Below, in pieces: positions 1 through 10,551 of a stretch of DNA of 64,000 nucleotides (positions are counted from its first letter, which is position 1; the number at the start of each line of letters is the position of its first letter). The position numbers were made by a program, and so were the translations under genes. Source of the DNA: Ochotona curzoniae (Eukaryota > Chordata > Mammalia > Lagomorpha > Ochotonidae); contig NW_024467121.1 in the NCBI RefSeq assembly GCF_017591425.1, forward strand, positions 21,340,707 to 21,404,706, written 5' to 3'. Under the pieces are notes generated by a model, which saw only the letters and a program-made list of their open reading frames with translations, was not told the DNA's origin and made no database searches.

Positions 1-334
1 AGACAAGTCATGATACTGGCCACAGAGAGAAGACTAGCAGAGAGGCGCACTTAGCAGAAAGATCAAGGTTAAGTTTTAGAGACTTAATTGGAAATGCCCA
101 TTAGAACTCTCCGGCAGTTGGCCAGTCAAGTCTGGATGATGTTTGGGAAAGCAATCAGACAAAACCCGCAATGCTAGAAGCAATTATTCAGGAAGTAAGT
201 GCAGAATGAGAGCGTTTCAGGAACTGAATCCTGAAGTATTTCATTGTTTAAGCCAAGAGCAAACAACTCCAAAGGTAAATAAGAAAATTTTTACTCACAG
301 AATATATGGAGCTTGGGTTTGAAACAGCAGTTAA

Positions 335-505
335 GATACCAGTGGGAATGCCTATATCACACATGAAAGCCCGAGTTCAAGGTCAGGCTCCATTCCCAAT
401 TCCAGTTTCCCTGGATAAGCAGCAGGTGGTGGGTGGCTCAGACACTTAGGTCTCTGCTACCCACATGGGAGATGTGGATGCATGAATCATCAAGAAACAG
501 TTTTG
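335..505 (+). mobile_element. old CSINE, 5' part
   Basis: Degenerate sense copy (CCACATGGGAGATGTGGA, TCCATTCCCAATTCCAG) truncated where the next SINE begins. Confidence 0.55.
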
Positions 506-509
506 AACC

Positions 510-1042
510 TGGCACAATAGCCTAGTCACTAAATCCTCTCCTTACATGCACTGGAATCCCATATGGACACCAGTTCATGTCCTGACTGCTCTATTTCCCA
601 TCCCTGCTTATGACCTAGAAAAGCAGTCAAGAATGACCCAAAGCTTTGGGACCCTGCACCCATGTGGGAGACCTGGAGGAAGTTCCTGGCTCCTGGTTTC
701 GGACTGGCTCAGCTCCAGCTGTTGCAGCCACTTGGGCAGTAAACCAGTGGCACACGCCAGGATCCCATTTAGGTGCCGGTTCTAATCCTAGCAGCCCCAC
801 TTCCCATCCAGCTCCCTGCTTGTGGCCTGGGAAAGCAATCAAGGACCACACAAAGTCTTGGGATTCTGCACCTATGTGGGAGACCCAGAAGAAGCTGCTG
901 GCTCCTAGTTTGAAAATGGCTCAGTTCTGGCTGTTATAACCTCTTGGGGAGTGAACCAGCAGATTAAAGATCTTTCTCTGTCTCTCCTCCTATTTGTATA
1001 ACTGACTTTCCAATAAAAATAAATAAAACTTAAAAAAAAAAA
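510..1042 (+). mobile_element. tandem partial CSINE pair
   Basis: A sense CSINE (from TGGCACAATAGCCTAG to GCAGTAAACCAGTGG near 755) stops before its T/C-rich tail and runs straight into a second copy that lacks its first ~45 bases (from CACGCCAGGATCCC) and has a normal tail. Discussed in the findings. Confidence 0.85.
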
Positions 1043-1612
1043 AGTGTGAGCCTTCACTGGATCCTGGATTAGGAGAAAAGCAGTTCCAGAAAACATTTGC
1101 GACAACCTGAGGCGATGTGTACAGAGTCTGTAGAGTAGATAACACTGTCATTTCAACATCTGATTTTTTGGGATTGATAATTACTTTGTGGGTTATGTAA
1201 AACAACATCTGTTCTTGATACTTGTAAGGACAAGCATCCCAGGGTGAAGTAACATATATCTGCAACTTTTAAAAAAAAAGTTTCAGTGGAATAAATGTTC
1301 GTATGTGGGTGTGGCTGAGTAAGAACAAGAAAGCAAGAACTTGACACAGTATCACCAACTACGGATTTTAGGTGAAAAGGCAGAGGATGGCACACTAAGA
1401 AGTAAAACATACTTCCGCCCCTCCCTCATGTGTCCCTTGGGAGGGGACAGGACATTCTGCAGTCCTTGGCTGAGGAGTCAGCCATTAGTTAGTTGGCTGC
1501 TGTCCCCTGATGTCGTAGGTTCTAGAAGCGTTCAGCATTTCTTTACTAACTCTAGGCTTGATTTTCAACATACATTTTTAGAATTAGTGACAGCAAGGGT
1601 ACAGTTATAATG
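1043..1612. other. CNST intronic stretch, no feature recognised
   Basis: I see no gene or clear repeat here. Short open frames lack family similarity. Confidence 0.5.
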
Positions 1613-1775
1613 TTTGGCATTTATTTGACTTTAACTCTGTACCAAACACTATGTTAAATGCTTTTATATACAGTAATTCATTCAGTGATCCACAGATTTA
1701 CAGAAGAGGAAACTGAAACCACTTAGCTTATTAGTGGCAGAGACAAAGCTCATACCTTTGAACCTCTACTATGTT
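1613..1775 (+). mobile_element. MIR element, sense
   Basis: Matches the MIR core order: TGTACCAAACACTATG, then CAGAAGAGGAAACTGA, then TTAGTGGCAGAGACAAAG. An ancient mammalian SINE. Confidence 0.75.
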
Positions 1776-2112
1776 CTCTAAGTTCCTTTTCCAGGAGAGG
1801 TCAGAGTGCTGACATATTTAAGAATCGGAATCCACGAGATTTAGCAAACCAATATGTTCCTGGGACTAACAATGCATTTTATTTGGAGACATAAAGAAAT
1901 TAAATAGTCTTCAGATGTGATTATCACATTCCTATTTAAAAATGTGATTTTCTAGCAAATTTACTTCTGTTATAAGCATACCTACCAAAAGAAAAGACCA
2001 TTCCCATTTTTAATAAATCATCAACTCAGTGATAAAATGTCTTTCAAAGTTTTACCTTTGTTTTCTATTTCCAAATATTCCCTCTGTATAATTTAAAATT
2101 TGAGGGGGGAAG

Positions 2113-2415
2113 GAGAATTGGGTGCAGTGCATTAAACTCCCTCTTAGGATGTGCACACCCCATACTAGAAGAACTGGGACTGAGTTCTACCTTTGCTGCC
2201 AATCTGATTCCCTGCTCACCTGGGAGGCAGTAGATGTTACTGAAGTACTTAGGCTCCTATCACCTACACGGGATGCCTGAGTAGAGAGCCAGGCTCTTGG
2301 TTTTTTCAGCCTGGCCCTATTCTGGCTGTTGTGGCATTTGTGAAATGAACAAGTGGACAGTTTTCTGGCTTTCCCTCTGTCATTCTGTTTTTCAAATAAA
2401 ATAAATCATTCAGTC
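2113..2415 (+). mobile_element. old CSINE, sense
   Basis: Diverged copy with GGGTGCAGTGCATTAAA head, AGAGAGCCAGGCTC middle and CAAATAAAATAAATCATT tail. Confidence 0.7.
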
Positions 2416-2504
2416 CTAAAAATATTTTAATTTGAACAGCAGAGAAAAGACAGTGTATTCCCATTACTGATTTACTATTCTCCCACCCCACCCCTGTGCC
2501 CCAA

Positions 2505-2675
2505 AATGCCTGGAAGAGCCTGGAGCAAAGACCGGAGCCAGGCTTTGCCCCAGACTGGTAAGATCCACAGGAGTGGTTAGTTCAGCCATCGCTGCTTATA
2601 GCAGGAAGCTAGAATAAGAGATCAAACCTAGGGATACTGACATAGGATGTGCCTAAATGCCTACTGCTCCCAAAT
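2505..2675 (-). mobile_element. old CSINE fragment, antisense
   Basis: GCAGGAAGCTAGAA and AGGATGTGCCTAAATGCC match the head half of the element in reverse. Confidence 0.5.
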
Positions 2676-3197
2676 ATCCTTTTCCTCAACTTTTTACTGA
2701 AATGTCCAGAGGAGTCCAAAGACTAGTAAGTAAAAGCAATAGCTAAATGCCTTTCATTTAGACTTGTAAATTGCTGATGTTTTGTCAAATTTGCTTTCTT
2801 TCCCTCCCTTACATATTTTCTACCATGGAACCATTTTGAGTAAATTGCAGGTATTATGCCACTTTATCCCTAAATACTTGTGAATGTATGTCCGCACTCA
2901 AGTCTGTTCTATACAACATACAATGCCATTATCACGCTTAAGTAACTAATTATTCACTGATACAACGTCATTACATATATACAACTCGTATTCAAATTTC
3001 CTCCAACTTTTTCCAAAAAGAGGCGCTGAATGGAATACACAAATTCTAGTTCCAGCTTTATAAGGAACTTATTGTGTGAGGAAGTCTTAGTTTCCCCACT
3101 TGTGAGCATGAAGATTAATAATAACTATAGCTCTAGGTTCTTTGGAGAATTACTTAACAACACTACTGATTACTCTTCAAGTGCTTACAACAGACAA

Positions 3198-3422
3198 GGA
3201 CAGGCCAGGCCAACGCCAGGAGCCAGAAACTTCATTTGGATCTCTATCATGGGTAGCAGGAACCAAAGTACTTGGGCTATCATTGACCGCTTCCCAGATG
3301 TGCTAGCAGGTGGCTCAATCAGTACCTCAACAGAGTAGATAGACTTGAACTATATACTCCAAGATGGAATACAGGTGGTGTCCCATGTTGCAGCGTAATC
3401 CCCTATGCTGCGGCACCAGAAC
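3198..3422 (-). mobile_element. old CSINE, antisense, tail missing
   Basis: CAACGCCAGGAGCCAG through GTGTCCCATGTTGCAGCG to CGGCACCAGA. Confidence 0.65.
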
Positions 3423-3601
3423 CTTCTGTTTTTCAAAAATTAAAAAATATTCTCATTGAAAAGGTTAAAATAAAACAAATAACAAGCAAAACTTCCTCTA
3501 TTCTCATATACTAATTATTTACATTTTAAATAAAAATAGAAAACAGTTCACTAATGGTTTAGTTTTTTCTGAAAGACTGCTTAAAGAAAAAAAAAAAAAA
3601 A

Positions 3602-3697
3602 CAAAGCTTTGACTCACAGTTGTAAAGGCGTCTTATTCCCGAGACTCTCCGATAAAAGCTTTGACTCAGTGTCATCTTATTCCCAAGACTCTCTGTC
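3602..3697. repeat. two-copy diverged tandem repeat (~51 and 45 bp)
   Basis: AAGCTTTGACTCA and CTTATTCCC.AGACTCTC occur twice in the same order, at 3604-3650 and 3656-3694, after an A15 run. Not a SINE. Confidence 0.7.
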
Positions 3698-3794
3698 TCT
3701 GAAAGTCCCTCCCTGATCATCAAAACAATTTGCTTTCTAAAGTTCACAGTTCCTTGTGGCACTGTCACCATAATTAACAACTCCCAGAGACAGG

Positions 3795-4070
3795 CAATTA
3801 GTTTAACAGCTTAGACTGTCCCTAGGACGCCTGAATCCACATTGGAGCACCTGCACTCAAGCCTTGGTTCTGCTCCCGACCCAGCTTCCTGTTGATGTGT
3901 ACTTGTGAGGGAACAGAAGGTGGAGTGGTTGGATCCCAGCAACCCGCATGGGAAACCCCGCCTGATTTCCTGGCTTCGAATTTTGATCTGGCCCAGCCCT
4001 GGCATGAATCAGCAGATGGGAATCTCTGTCTTTCTCAAGGTTTGCTTTTCAAATACGTAACAGACTAGAA
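3795..4070 (+). mobile_element. old CSINE, sense
   Basis: Diverged copy: CATTGGAGCACCTGCACTC, CGCATGGGAAACCCC, GAATCAGCAGATGGGA, and a CTTTTCAAATA tail. Confidence 0.6.
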
Positions 4071-4702
4071 ATACAAATTTTTAAGTTTTGCATTAATGTC
4101 ACCAGCTATACAAATTCAATTTCTATTTTTCTTCCTGATTTTTCCTCCAGTAGCATCCCAGTCATGAATTTCTGGCTCTTCTGACACCAGCTCACATTGT
4201 CTTGCGAGCTTTAGTGAGCATCTGATCATCCTGCAAATGTTGGCTTAAGAGCTACTTCTTTTCCTAGTGCCTGTGGGACAACATTAATCACCCACTTGTA
4301 TTGCTGAACATAACACCTCCTCTAACACATACTGCAGAATTCTATAACTATTGACTTACCTGTTTCTCTTATTCATGGGGATTTTATTAAGAACATACTT
4401 TACTAAGCCATTTTTGTTCCTTTCCTACTTTGTGGTACCTACTTGATCCTTATTAAGATTTTGTTACACTGATTCTTATTTTTGTACGACTTACTGACAG
4501 AATAAAGCAAGCTGGCCATTCTTATGAGTCATTCAAGGTGAAGGAATGGCTACAAGTGAGTAATAAGTCAGTTTTCCCACTAGCCAGTGATCCAGGGTCA
4601 CCATCCCCTTGAATTCACCAAAAATGAGGACAGGATCAACTGAGAGAACTGGATTTTTGATTAATTCAGTGACGCTGGAGGTGAAGGTTTGAAAATCAGT
4701 AC
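4071..4702. other. CNST intron downstream of coding exon
   Basis: AT-rich unique sequence. I looked here for the expected IAESYFQEED-encoding exon in all minus-strand frames and did not find it. Confidence 0.5.
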
Positions 4703-4908
4703 CTGATGAAGACAAAGAGGCAGTGCTCTTGAGTCCAACTGTTCAACTTCACCTCGTATAAGTGAGAACAAAGATTGCAGAACTTGTGTTGGAGATTCAG
4801 GTTGATTATTTGCATTTACTTCAGCAACCTCTTCATCATCAACAGCATGAGTGGCTATACTTTGTATCTTTTCTTGCATTAAAGGTGTAGCATCTTCTGA
4901 TGAAAGCC
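4703..4908 (-). CDS. CNST: CNST coding exon ending LPLCLHQ
   Basis: The acceptor is CTTTACCTCTTAAAG before 4908 and the donor is CATCAG then GTACTG after 4703. The length is 206 nt: two bases completing a Gly codon, then 68 codons, ending in phase 0. The peptide (LSSEDATPLMQEK, then DDEEVAEVNANNQPE, then LQSLFSLIRGEVEQLDSRAL) matches human consortin almost residue for residue (LFSGDIAPLMQEK, DDEEAAEVNANEQPE). In human the next residues are IAESYFQEED, encoded by the following exon, which is not in the window. This begins the conserved helical, TPR-like region of consortin. The frame runs on past the donor into intron, so the splice position is set by homology and the GT. Confidence 0.92.
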
Positions 4909-5163
4909 CTTTAAGAGGTAAAGAACATGCTATGTGAAACAACTCTCACCATGATGGCACATCTTAAAAATAATTACTCACATCAACCATAAAAATTACA
5001 AATAAAACTGACCACATAAAAAAACAGGAACTATAATTCATAATCCTCATTAAATTAAGATTGGGCTAACTTATAATTACTTATATTAGCATACATATAA
5101 GCCACATTCACAAAACTATGAATATTAATAAAGAGATTCTCATAAATGTGTGCAGATTATAAC

Positions 5164-5427
5164 CTGACCAAGGATTTGATTCTCCAACAGGAGAAATACA
5201 ACTGAACAAGAAGGCAAAAGTGTTACATGAAATGGCCAAAGAAGTTGAGCCTTTCTCTTTTAACTTTGTTGTAGGAATGTAAGAACTGCCTCTGTGTCCC
5301 AGGAGAGAGGCAGGCACTTCGATGTCATAGTTAATAGCTACTGAAGTATTTTTCCTGATAAAAGGAGATGAACTAACACAAAATTTTTTCATAAATGCTT
5401 GACCCACAGCTCCTGAAGTGTACCAAG
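5164..5427 (-). CDS. CNST: candidate CNST cassette exon, 88 codons, phase 1-1
   Basis: A long open frame on the minus strand is bounded by a strong acceptor (AACTTTTTTGTTTTCAG before 5427) and a usable donor (TCAG then GTTATA after 5164). The exon is 264 nt. Its first two bases complete the phase-1 codon left by exon 2 (G+CT, Ala), and its last G completes the next exon's GG (Gly). Including or skipping it therefore keeps the frame. It encodes AWYTSGAVGQAFMKKF and later VAINYDIEVPASLLGHRG and SSYIPTTKLKEKGSTSLAIS, a Ser/Thr-rich, unstructured-looking stretch without repeats or a clear membrane helix. Only 255 bp separate it from the downstream exon. I do not find it in the 725-residue human consortin as I remember it, so it may be an alternative or lineage-specific exon, or a decayed one. 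No SINE or L1 similarity is visible. Confidence 0.55.
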
Positions 5428-5651
5428 CTGAAAACAAAAAAGTTACCCTTCCCTGATATCCCAGATCATATAATCAAATCACATAGGTAAGTCTGCCTCA
5501 GAAAGTACAAAGTGTGGACATACCAAAATCAAGGATGCTTTCCCACTAGAATGTTCCCAGAACCATGCCTCTTACTGTTCTCTAAATAAACCCATCATTC
5601 CAACCACACTGCTCTATTCTTCATCTCCTTGGTAAAATACTCCATGTCTGT

Positions 5652-5940
5652 CTAAGCAATGGACCAACTGGTTAATATGTTGCTTACAAGTGCCAGCATC
5701 CCGTATGGGTACCAGTTCCCTGATTATGGCCTGGGAAAGCAGTAGGGGAAAAGTCCAAAGCCTTGGGACCCTGCACTCACTTGGGAGATCCAGAAGAAGC
5801 TCCTGGCTTGCTCATGGCTTTAGATTGGCTCAGCTCTAGACGCTGCGGACATTTAGTTGGGGTGTGGAGGCGGGTACCAGCAGATGGAAGATAGTGCTCT
5901 CTAACTCTGCCTTTCAAATAAATAAAAAATAAATCATTTT
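5652..5940 (+). mobile_element. CSINE, sense, intermediate age
   Basis: GCCAGCATCCCGTATGGGTACCAG through CTTTCAAATAAATAAAAAATAAATC. Immediately followed by an antisense copy, forming an inverted pair inside CNST intron 2. Confidence 0.8.
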
Positions 5941-5942
5941 CT

Positions 5943-6215
5943 AAAAAGCTTTATTTCTATTTGAAAAGCAGATTTACAGAAAGGAGGAGAGAAAGAGAAA
6001 AGACCTTCAACCTACTGGTTCACCCCTCCCCCCGCCAAATGGCCACAACAGCCCAAAAGAGCTGGACCAGGCACAGCCAGCTGCCAGGAGCTTTTTCTAG
6101 GTCTCCCACTGGGTGCATGGGCCCAACCACTAAGGCCATCTTCTCCTGCTTTTCCAAGCATTAACAAGGAGCTGCACCCATAAGGAATGCCACTGTACAC
6201 CACGCCAAAGTGCTA
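5943..6215 (-). mobile_element. CSINE, antisense
   Basis: TTTGAAAAGCAGATTTACAG start of the reversed tail, then AGGTCTCCCACTGGGTGC. Inverted partner of the preceding copy. Confidence 0.75.
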
Positions 6216-6249
6216 GCTACTAATCTATATTCCTCCCCTCCTCACTTAG

Positions 6250-6530
6250 TTTTCTGAAAGGCAGATTTTATTTCACAGAAAAAGAGAGGTCTTCCATCTG
6301 CCAGTTCACTCCCCAAATGGCTGTAACAGTCAGAGCTGAGCTGATCTGAAGCTAGGATAAATTTCTTCCTGGTCTCCCATGTGCATGGAGGGTCCCAAGG
6401 CCTTGGGTCATCTTACAGTGCTTTCCCAGGCCATAAGCAGAGAACTAGACAGGAAATGGAACAGCTAGGTCTCAAACTGGGGCCCATATGGAATGCTGGT
6501 GCTAGCAGGTAGAGGATTAGCCTCTAAGCC
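6250..6530 (-). mobile_element. CSINE, antisense
   Basis: GAAAGGCAGATTTTATTTC, TGGTCTCCCATGTGC, GGGGCCCATATGGAATGC. Confidence 0.75.
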
Positions 6531-6789
6531 TAATCATATAATTTTTTAGAGATGTTATCAAATCTTGAGGTTATCCTCCTTAAACACATATAAAATAATA
6601 GAAAAATATTTAGCTATAGTCTAACTATATGGAATTTCAAATCACTTCAAATTACGCCTTACTACTTTCACACTAAAGGCGTTAAGAGCTTGCATTAGAG
6701 AACTGTCCATTGTCTACAGCCATATCATCCTGGAAGCATCCGATCTCATCTGATCTCAGAAAAGTGTCTATTCCCAGAATTGGAGAAGA

Positions 6790-6965
6790 ATAATGTGCAA
6801 ATCAGGTCAGCACCGAGCTCCAAGCTCACTTCTACCACTCACAAGCCATACTTCTGGCAAATGACTAAATTCCTTTGATCTAAATTTTTCCCCTGTCACA
6901 CAGGGGTTTTAAAATCTATATCATAAGATACTGTGAGGGATGAATGAAACAGTGTATGCTAAAAG
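6790..6965 (-). mobile_element. MIR element, antisense
   Basis: CTTCTACCACTCACAAGCC, GGCAAATGACTAAATTCC, CTGTGAGGGATGAATGAAA. This is the reverse-strand MIR core read as acceptor-side text. Moderately diverged. Confidence 0.5.
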
Positions 6966-7107
6966 GCAACCGTGCTCTACGTGGGAAATGAGCCAGTGAA
7001 GGGAAGTTCTCTCTTTCTAGAATTCTTTACTTCCAAATAAACAAATCTCTCTTCTTTTTTAAAAGAGAGCTAATTCCTTTCATGAATTAGTATTAAGACT
7101 TATTATA

Positions 7108-7444
7108 GGGCCCGGCGCAGTGGCGCAACTGGTTAAAGGTCCTCGCCTTGCACGCCCGGGATCCCATATGGGCGCCGGTTCTAATCCCGGCAGCCCCGCT
7201 TCCCTTCCAGCTCCCTGCCTGTGGCCCGGGAAAGCAGTCGAGGATGGCCCAAAGCTTTGGGACCCTGCACCCGAGTGGGAGACTCAGAAGAGGCTCCTGG
7301 CTTCGGATCAGCATAGTATCAGCCCGTTGCGCTCACTTGGGGAGTGAATCATCGGACGAAAGATCTTCCTCTCTGTCTCTCCTCTCTGTATATCCACCTT
7401 TCCAATAAAAAAAAATAATAAAAATAAATCTTTAAAAAAAAAAA
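7108..7444 (+). mobile_element. CSINE, sense, young and full length
   Basis: Near-consensus copy from GGGCCCGGCGCAGTGG to AATAAATCTTTAAAA. Flanked by a 12-bp target duplication, AGACTTATTATA (7096-7107) and AGATTTATTATA (7445-7456). Confidence 0.95.
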
Positions 7445-7457
7445 AGATTTATTATAA

Positions 7458-7790
7458 GGGCCTGGTGTAGTAGCCTAGTGGTTAAAGTCCTTGCCTTGTG
7501 TGCACTGGGATCCCATTAGGCGCCGGGTTGTATCCTGGCTGCTCCACTTCCCTTCCAGCTCCCTGCTTGTAGTCTGGGAAAGCAGGCAAGGATGGCCCAA
7601 AGCCTTGGGACCTTGCACCTGCGTGGGAGACTCGGAAGAAGTTCCTGGCTCCTGGCTTTGGATCAGCTCAGCCCCAGCTGTTGCTGTCACTTGGGCAGTG
7701 AACCAGTGGATAGAAGATCTTTCTCTGTCTCTCTTCCTCTCTGTATATCTGCCTTTCCAATAAAAACAAATAAATCTTTTAAAAAAATTT
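7458..7790 (+). mobile_element. CSINE, sense, second of a head-to-tail trio
   Basis: Starts GGGCCTGGTGTAGTAGCC right after the target duplication of the preceding copy. Diverged about 5-10% by eye. Confidence 0.92.
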
Positions 7791-7793
7791 TTA

Positions 7794-8120
7794 GGCCCGG
7801 CAGCGTGGCCTAGCGGCTAAAGTCCTCGCCTTGAACATGCCAGGATCCCATATGGGCGCCGCTTCTAATCCCGGCAGCTCCACTTCCCATCCAGCTCCCT
7901 GCTTGTGGCCTGGGAAAGCAGTCGAGGATGGTCCAAAGCTTTGGGACCCTTCACCCACATGGGATACCCGGAACAAGTTCCTGGCTCCTGGCTTCGGGTT
8001 GGCATAGCACCGGCCGTTGCGCTCACTTGGGGAGTGAATCATCTGACGAAAGATCTTCCTCTCTGTCTCTCCTCTCTGTATATCTGACTTTCCAATAAAT
8101 AAGTAAATCTTAAAAAAAAA
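7794..8120 (+). mobile_element. CSINE, sense, third of the trio
   Basis: Starts GGCCCGGCAGCGTGGCC and belongs to the GCAGCGTGGCCTAGCGG subtype shared with copies at 39420 and 42356. Confidence 0.92.
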
Positions 8121-8913
8121 TTCTTCTAATACATAAAATGTTTTCTAGTAAAGATACAGTTAAGAACAAAAACCAAATTAAAACATTCTGCCAAATGTAT
8201 CTTCCCTGCACTTAAAGCCCTACTCAATACATACTTTATGCTTTTTATTGCTACATATCAATCCATACAGTTAAACAGGAACAAAAAGTTCTATTTACCT
8301 TTTTTTTTTCAAAGCGAAATGAGTTACAATTAAAACTAGCCATTAAGCTACTTGGTGATGCTATTTATAAATATACAGAGACAGCAAGAGGCAAATTCAT
8401 AGGCTCTAATTTAACTCTGCACCTGTCAACCTCATCAAGTCTAAACTGGAGACCACAGTTCACATATACCCAGTTAAGTTTTATTTAAAGAAGTATTTCC
8501 TAACAACCATGAACCAGTGATTAGGAGAATTACCTTGATTAAGGAATTGTATTCCATTTACCATACCCTTTAAATTTTGTAGAGGTATACTCTTTATACT
8601 CTTCAAGAATACAGCAGCCTTGTTTAATACCTTTATCTTAAATGTTGGGAATGCACCTTCACACTCTTGCTCCCTTTAATAATCTTATTACTGATTGGCT
8701 ATCTCCAAATATAACAAAGTGATAGGACTGCTTCTATGCATGACAGGGAAAACAATATGACTGGATACTTAGAAGCTTCCTACAGCAGATATTTTAAGTA
8801 GTAAGTAATCAACAGATACCAAGGCCTCGTGGTAATAATTATACCTAAGATGATGGTGATACTGGTGATATACACTAACCTGAAGGAACATTTGGAGTTG
8901 GAGGGTGGGCTAC
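8121..8913. other. CNST intron 2, unique AT-rich sequence
   Basis: No gene, repeat or motif recognised. Confidence 0.5.
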
Positions 8914-9205
8914 TTTTTTTTTTTGGAAAAGCAGATTTACAGAGAGAAGGAGAGACAGGAAGATTTTCCACCGACTGATTCACTCCCCAAGTGGCTGCAA
9001 CAGCTAGAGCTGATCCAAAGTCAGGAGCCAGGAGCTTCTTCTGGGTCTCCCATGTGGGTGCAGGGTCCCAAGGCTTTGGGCCGTCCTTGAATGCTTTCCC
9101 AGACCACACATAGGGAGCTAGAAGGGAACCAGAGCATGCCTATATGGGATCCTGGCACATGAAAAGGGAAGACTTTAGCCACTAGGCTTCCACACTGGAC
9201 CCTAC
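8914..9205 (-). mobile_element. CSINE, antisense
   Basis: T11 run, then GGAAAAGCAGATTTACAGAGAG to CCACTAGGCTTCCACACTGGACC. Confidence 0.9.
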
Positions 9206-9244
9206 TACTTAGAATGAAAATACACTGTCTCATATTCAGGTTTT

Positions 9245-9480
9245 ACAACAGGGGTGAGGGAATATATGGCCAGCAGGCTGCATAAAGTCAGTGAAATTTG
9301 GTCTGGAATGCCAAGGAAACCACAGGTCACACTTCAAATTCAATAAATCAATGGAAGGTTAATTTTTAAGTTGAAAATTTTAAATGTCATGTGAAGATTT
9401 ATAAATATCCAAATGACACTTAATTTAAAAATCTGCTTAGACTGTTTTTAGAGAGCAGTTTTATGATTCACAATGGTGAC
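9245..9480 (+). mobile_element. possible hAT-Charlie-type DNA transposon fossil
   Basis: GGGGTGAGGGAATATATGG, CCAGCAGGCTGCATAAAG and GTGAAATTTGGTCTGG resemble the terminal region of Charlie elements. The call rests on recall and is weak. Confidence 0.3.
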
Positions 9481-9944
9481 CTCAGTACCTGATCTGCAGA
9501 TGCCCAAATAATTCTTGGGGAAAAAAAATGTTAGTATCACAGAATGCATTACAAGACCACATGCAGTTTGTCATTTCATTCTCAAAACATTATGAAGTAA
9601 GTATTCAAAATTACAGAAGAATCTATTAAAATCCATCAAAGAAATTAGAGCATGACCTCTAAATCAGTCTTTCTGAGTTTGAATTCTAAATCAACCCAGC
9701 TCAGTCACTGCTGGAGGAAAAGCGGTGACATGAGTCCAGGACCAACTGTGAAAGCAGAAGTGAGGTTTTATTTAAGTAAAAAAAAGAGAGACTCTGCATT
9801 CGCAGGGACTAGTGGGAGAAAGAATAAGCCACTGGAGTTTCAGTCTACGGATATTTGTGTATTCAGTATATTATCTCCAAGAAGAAGTGTGCTAGGTTAT
9901 ATATAAGATTATTAAGAAGGCTTAACAGAACCCCTCCACCTCTT

Positions 9945-10072
9945 TTAAGATTTATTTATTTTTATCAGAAAGGCAGATTTACAGAGAGAAAGAGAAACAA
10001 AGATCTTCCTATCTGCTAGTTTATTCCAAGTGGCCGCAGTGGCAGGAGCGGAGCCGATCCAAAGGAAGGAGT
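9945..10072 (-). mobile_element. CSINE, antisense, tail half (split by an LTR)
   Basis: AAGATTTATTTATTTTTATCAG to GAGCCGATCCAAAGGAAGGAGT. The rest of the same SINE resumes at 10552. Confidence 0.9.
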
Positions 10073-10551
10073 TGTCAGAATATGTCCAACAGATAGTTGG
10101 GACAGCAGAGGCCTGTAGGACCCTGTTAAGAGGCTCCAGGAAAGAGGAGGCAGAGGGCCTCTCACCCAGAGTGCACTCTTGCCCCAGTGAGTCCTTGGGT
10201 GTGTTTTCATGCTTCTCTGATACATGGTGAACATCTGTGCTCTTGTTAGCCAGTTATCCTAGCTCAAAGTAGTGCTCCTTATCAATATCTCACACCAATG
10301 GTACTTTGATCCAGGTGCCATGTTCACTCTCCTGGAACTCACTGCTTACACATGTGACATGAGTTGTATATCAAAACTGATCGTTGTAACCCATGTTGGA
10401 ACTGAGCTGAACTGTGTCTGAATTGTTGCCTTGCTGAATGTATATAAACTGTAACCCTGAAAATAAATGTTAGCAGTTGCCCAGGAGAGTACTGTCCTGC
10501 TATTTCTTTTCAGTTGCTTTCCTCCTCAGGAAACCACAAGGTAAACTTGCA
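10073..10551 (+). mobile_element. solo LTR inserted into a CSINE
   Basis: A 479-bp block beginning TGTCAGAATATG and ending AAACTTGCA, flanked by AGGAGT (10067-10072) and AGGAGC (10552-10557), a 6-bp target duplication with one change. The TG...CA ends, a TATA-like GTATATAAAC near 10440, an AATAAA at 10462-10467 and a T/C-rich end are in LTR order (U3, R, U5). No internal retroviral region or second LTR follows, so this is a solo LTR left by recombination. A 6-bp duplication suggests a class II (beta-like) endogenous retrovirus, which is an inference. Confidence 0.75.

Noticed and set aside
1..546. Search for the next CNST exon (IAESYFQEED)
   Set aside because: No minus-strand frame in this stretch shows it, and the sequence looks intronic with an old SINE.
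7108..7444. Possible tRNA gene from A-box and B-box matches in CSINE heads
   Set aside because: The boxes belong to the tRNA-derived SINE head. No cloverleaf with paired acceptor stem is intact, and the same sequence recurs dozens of times.
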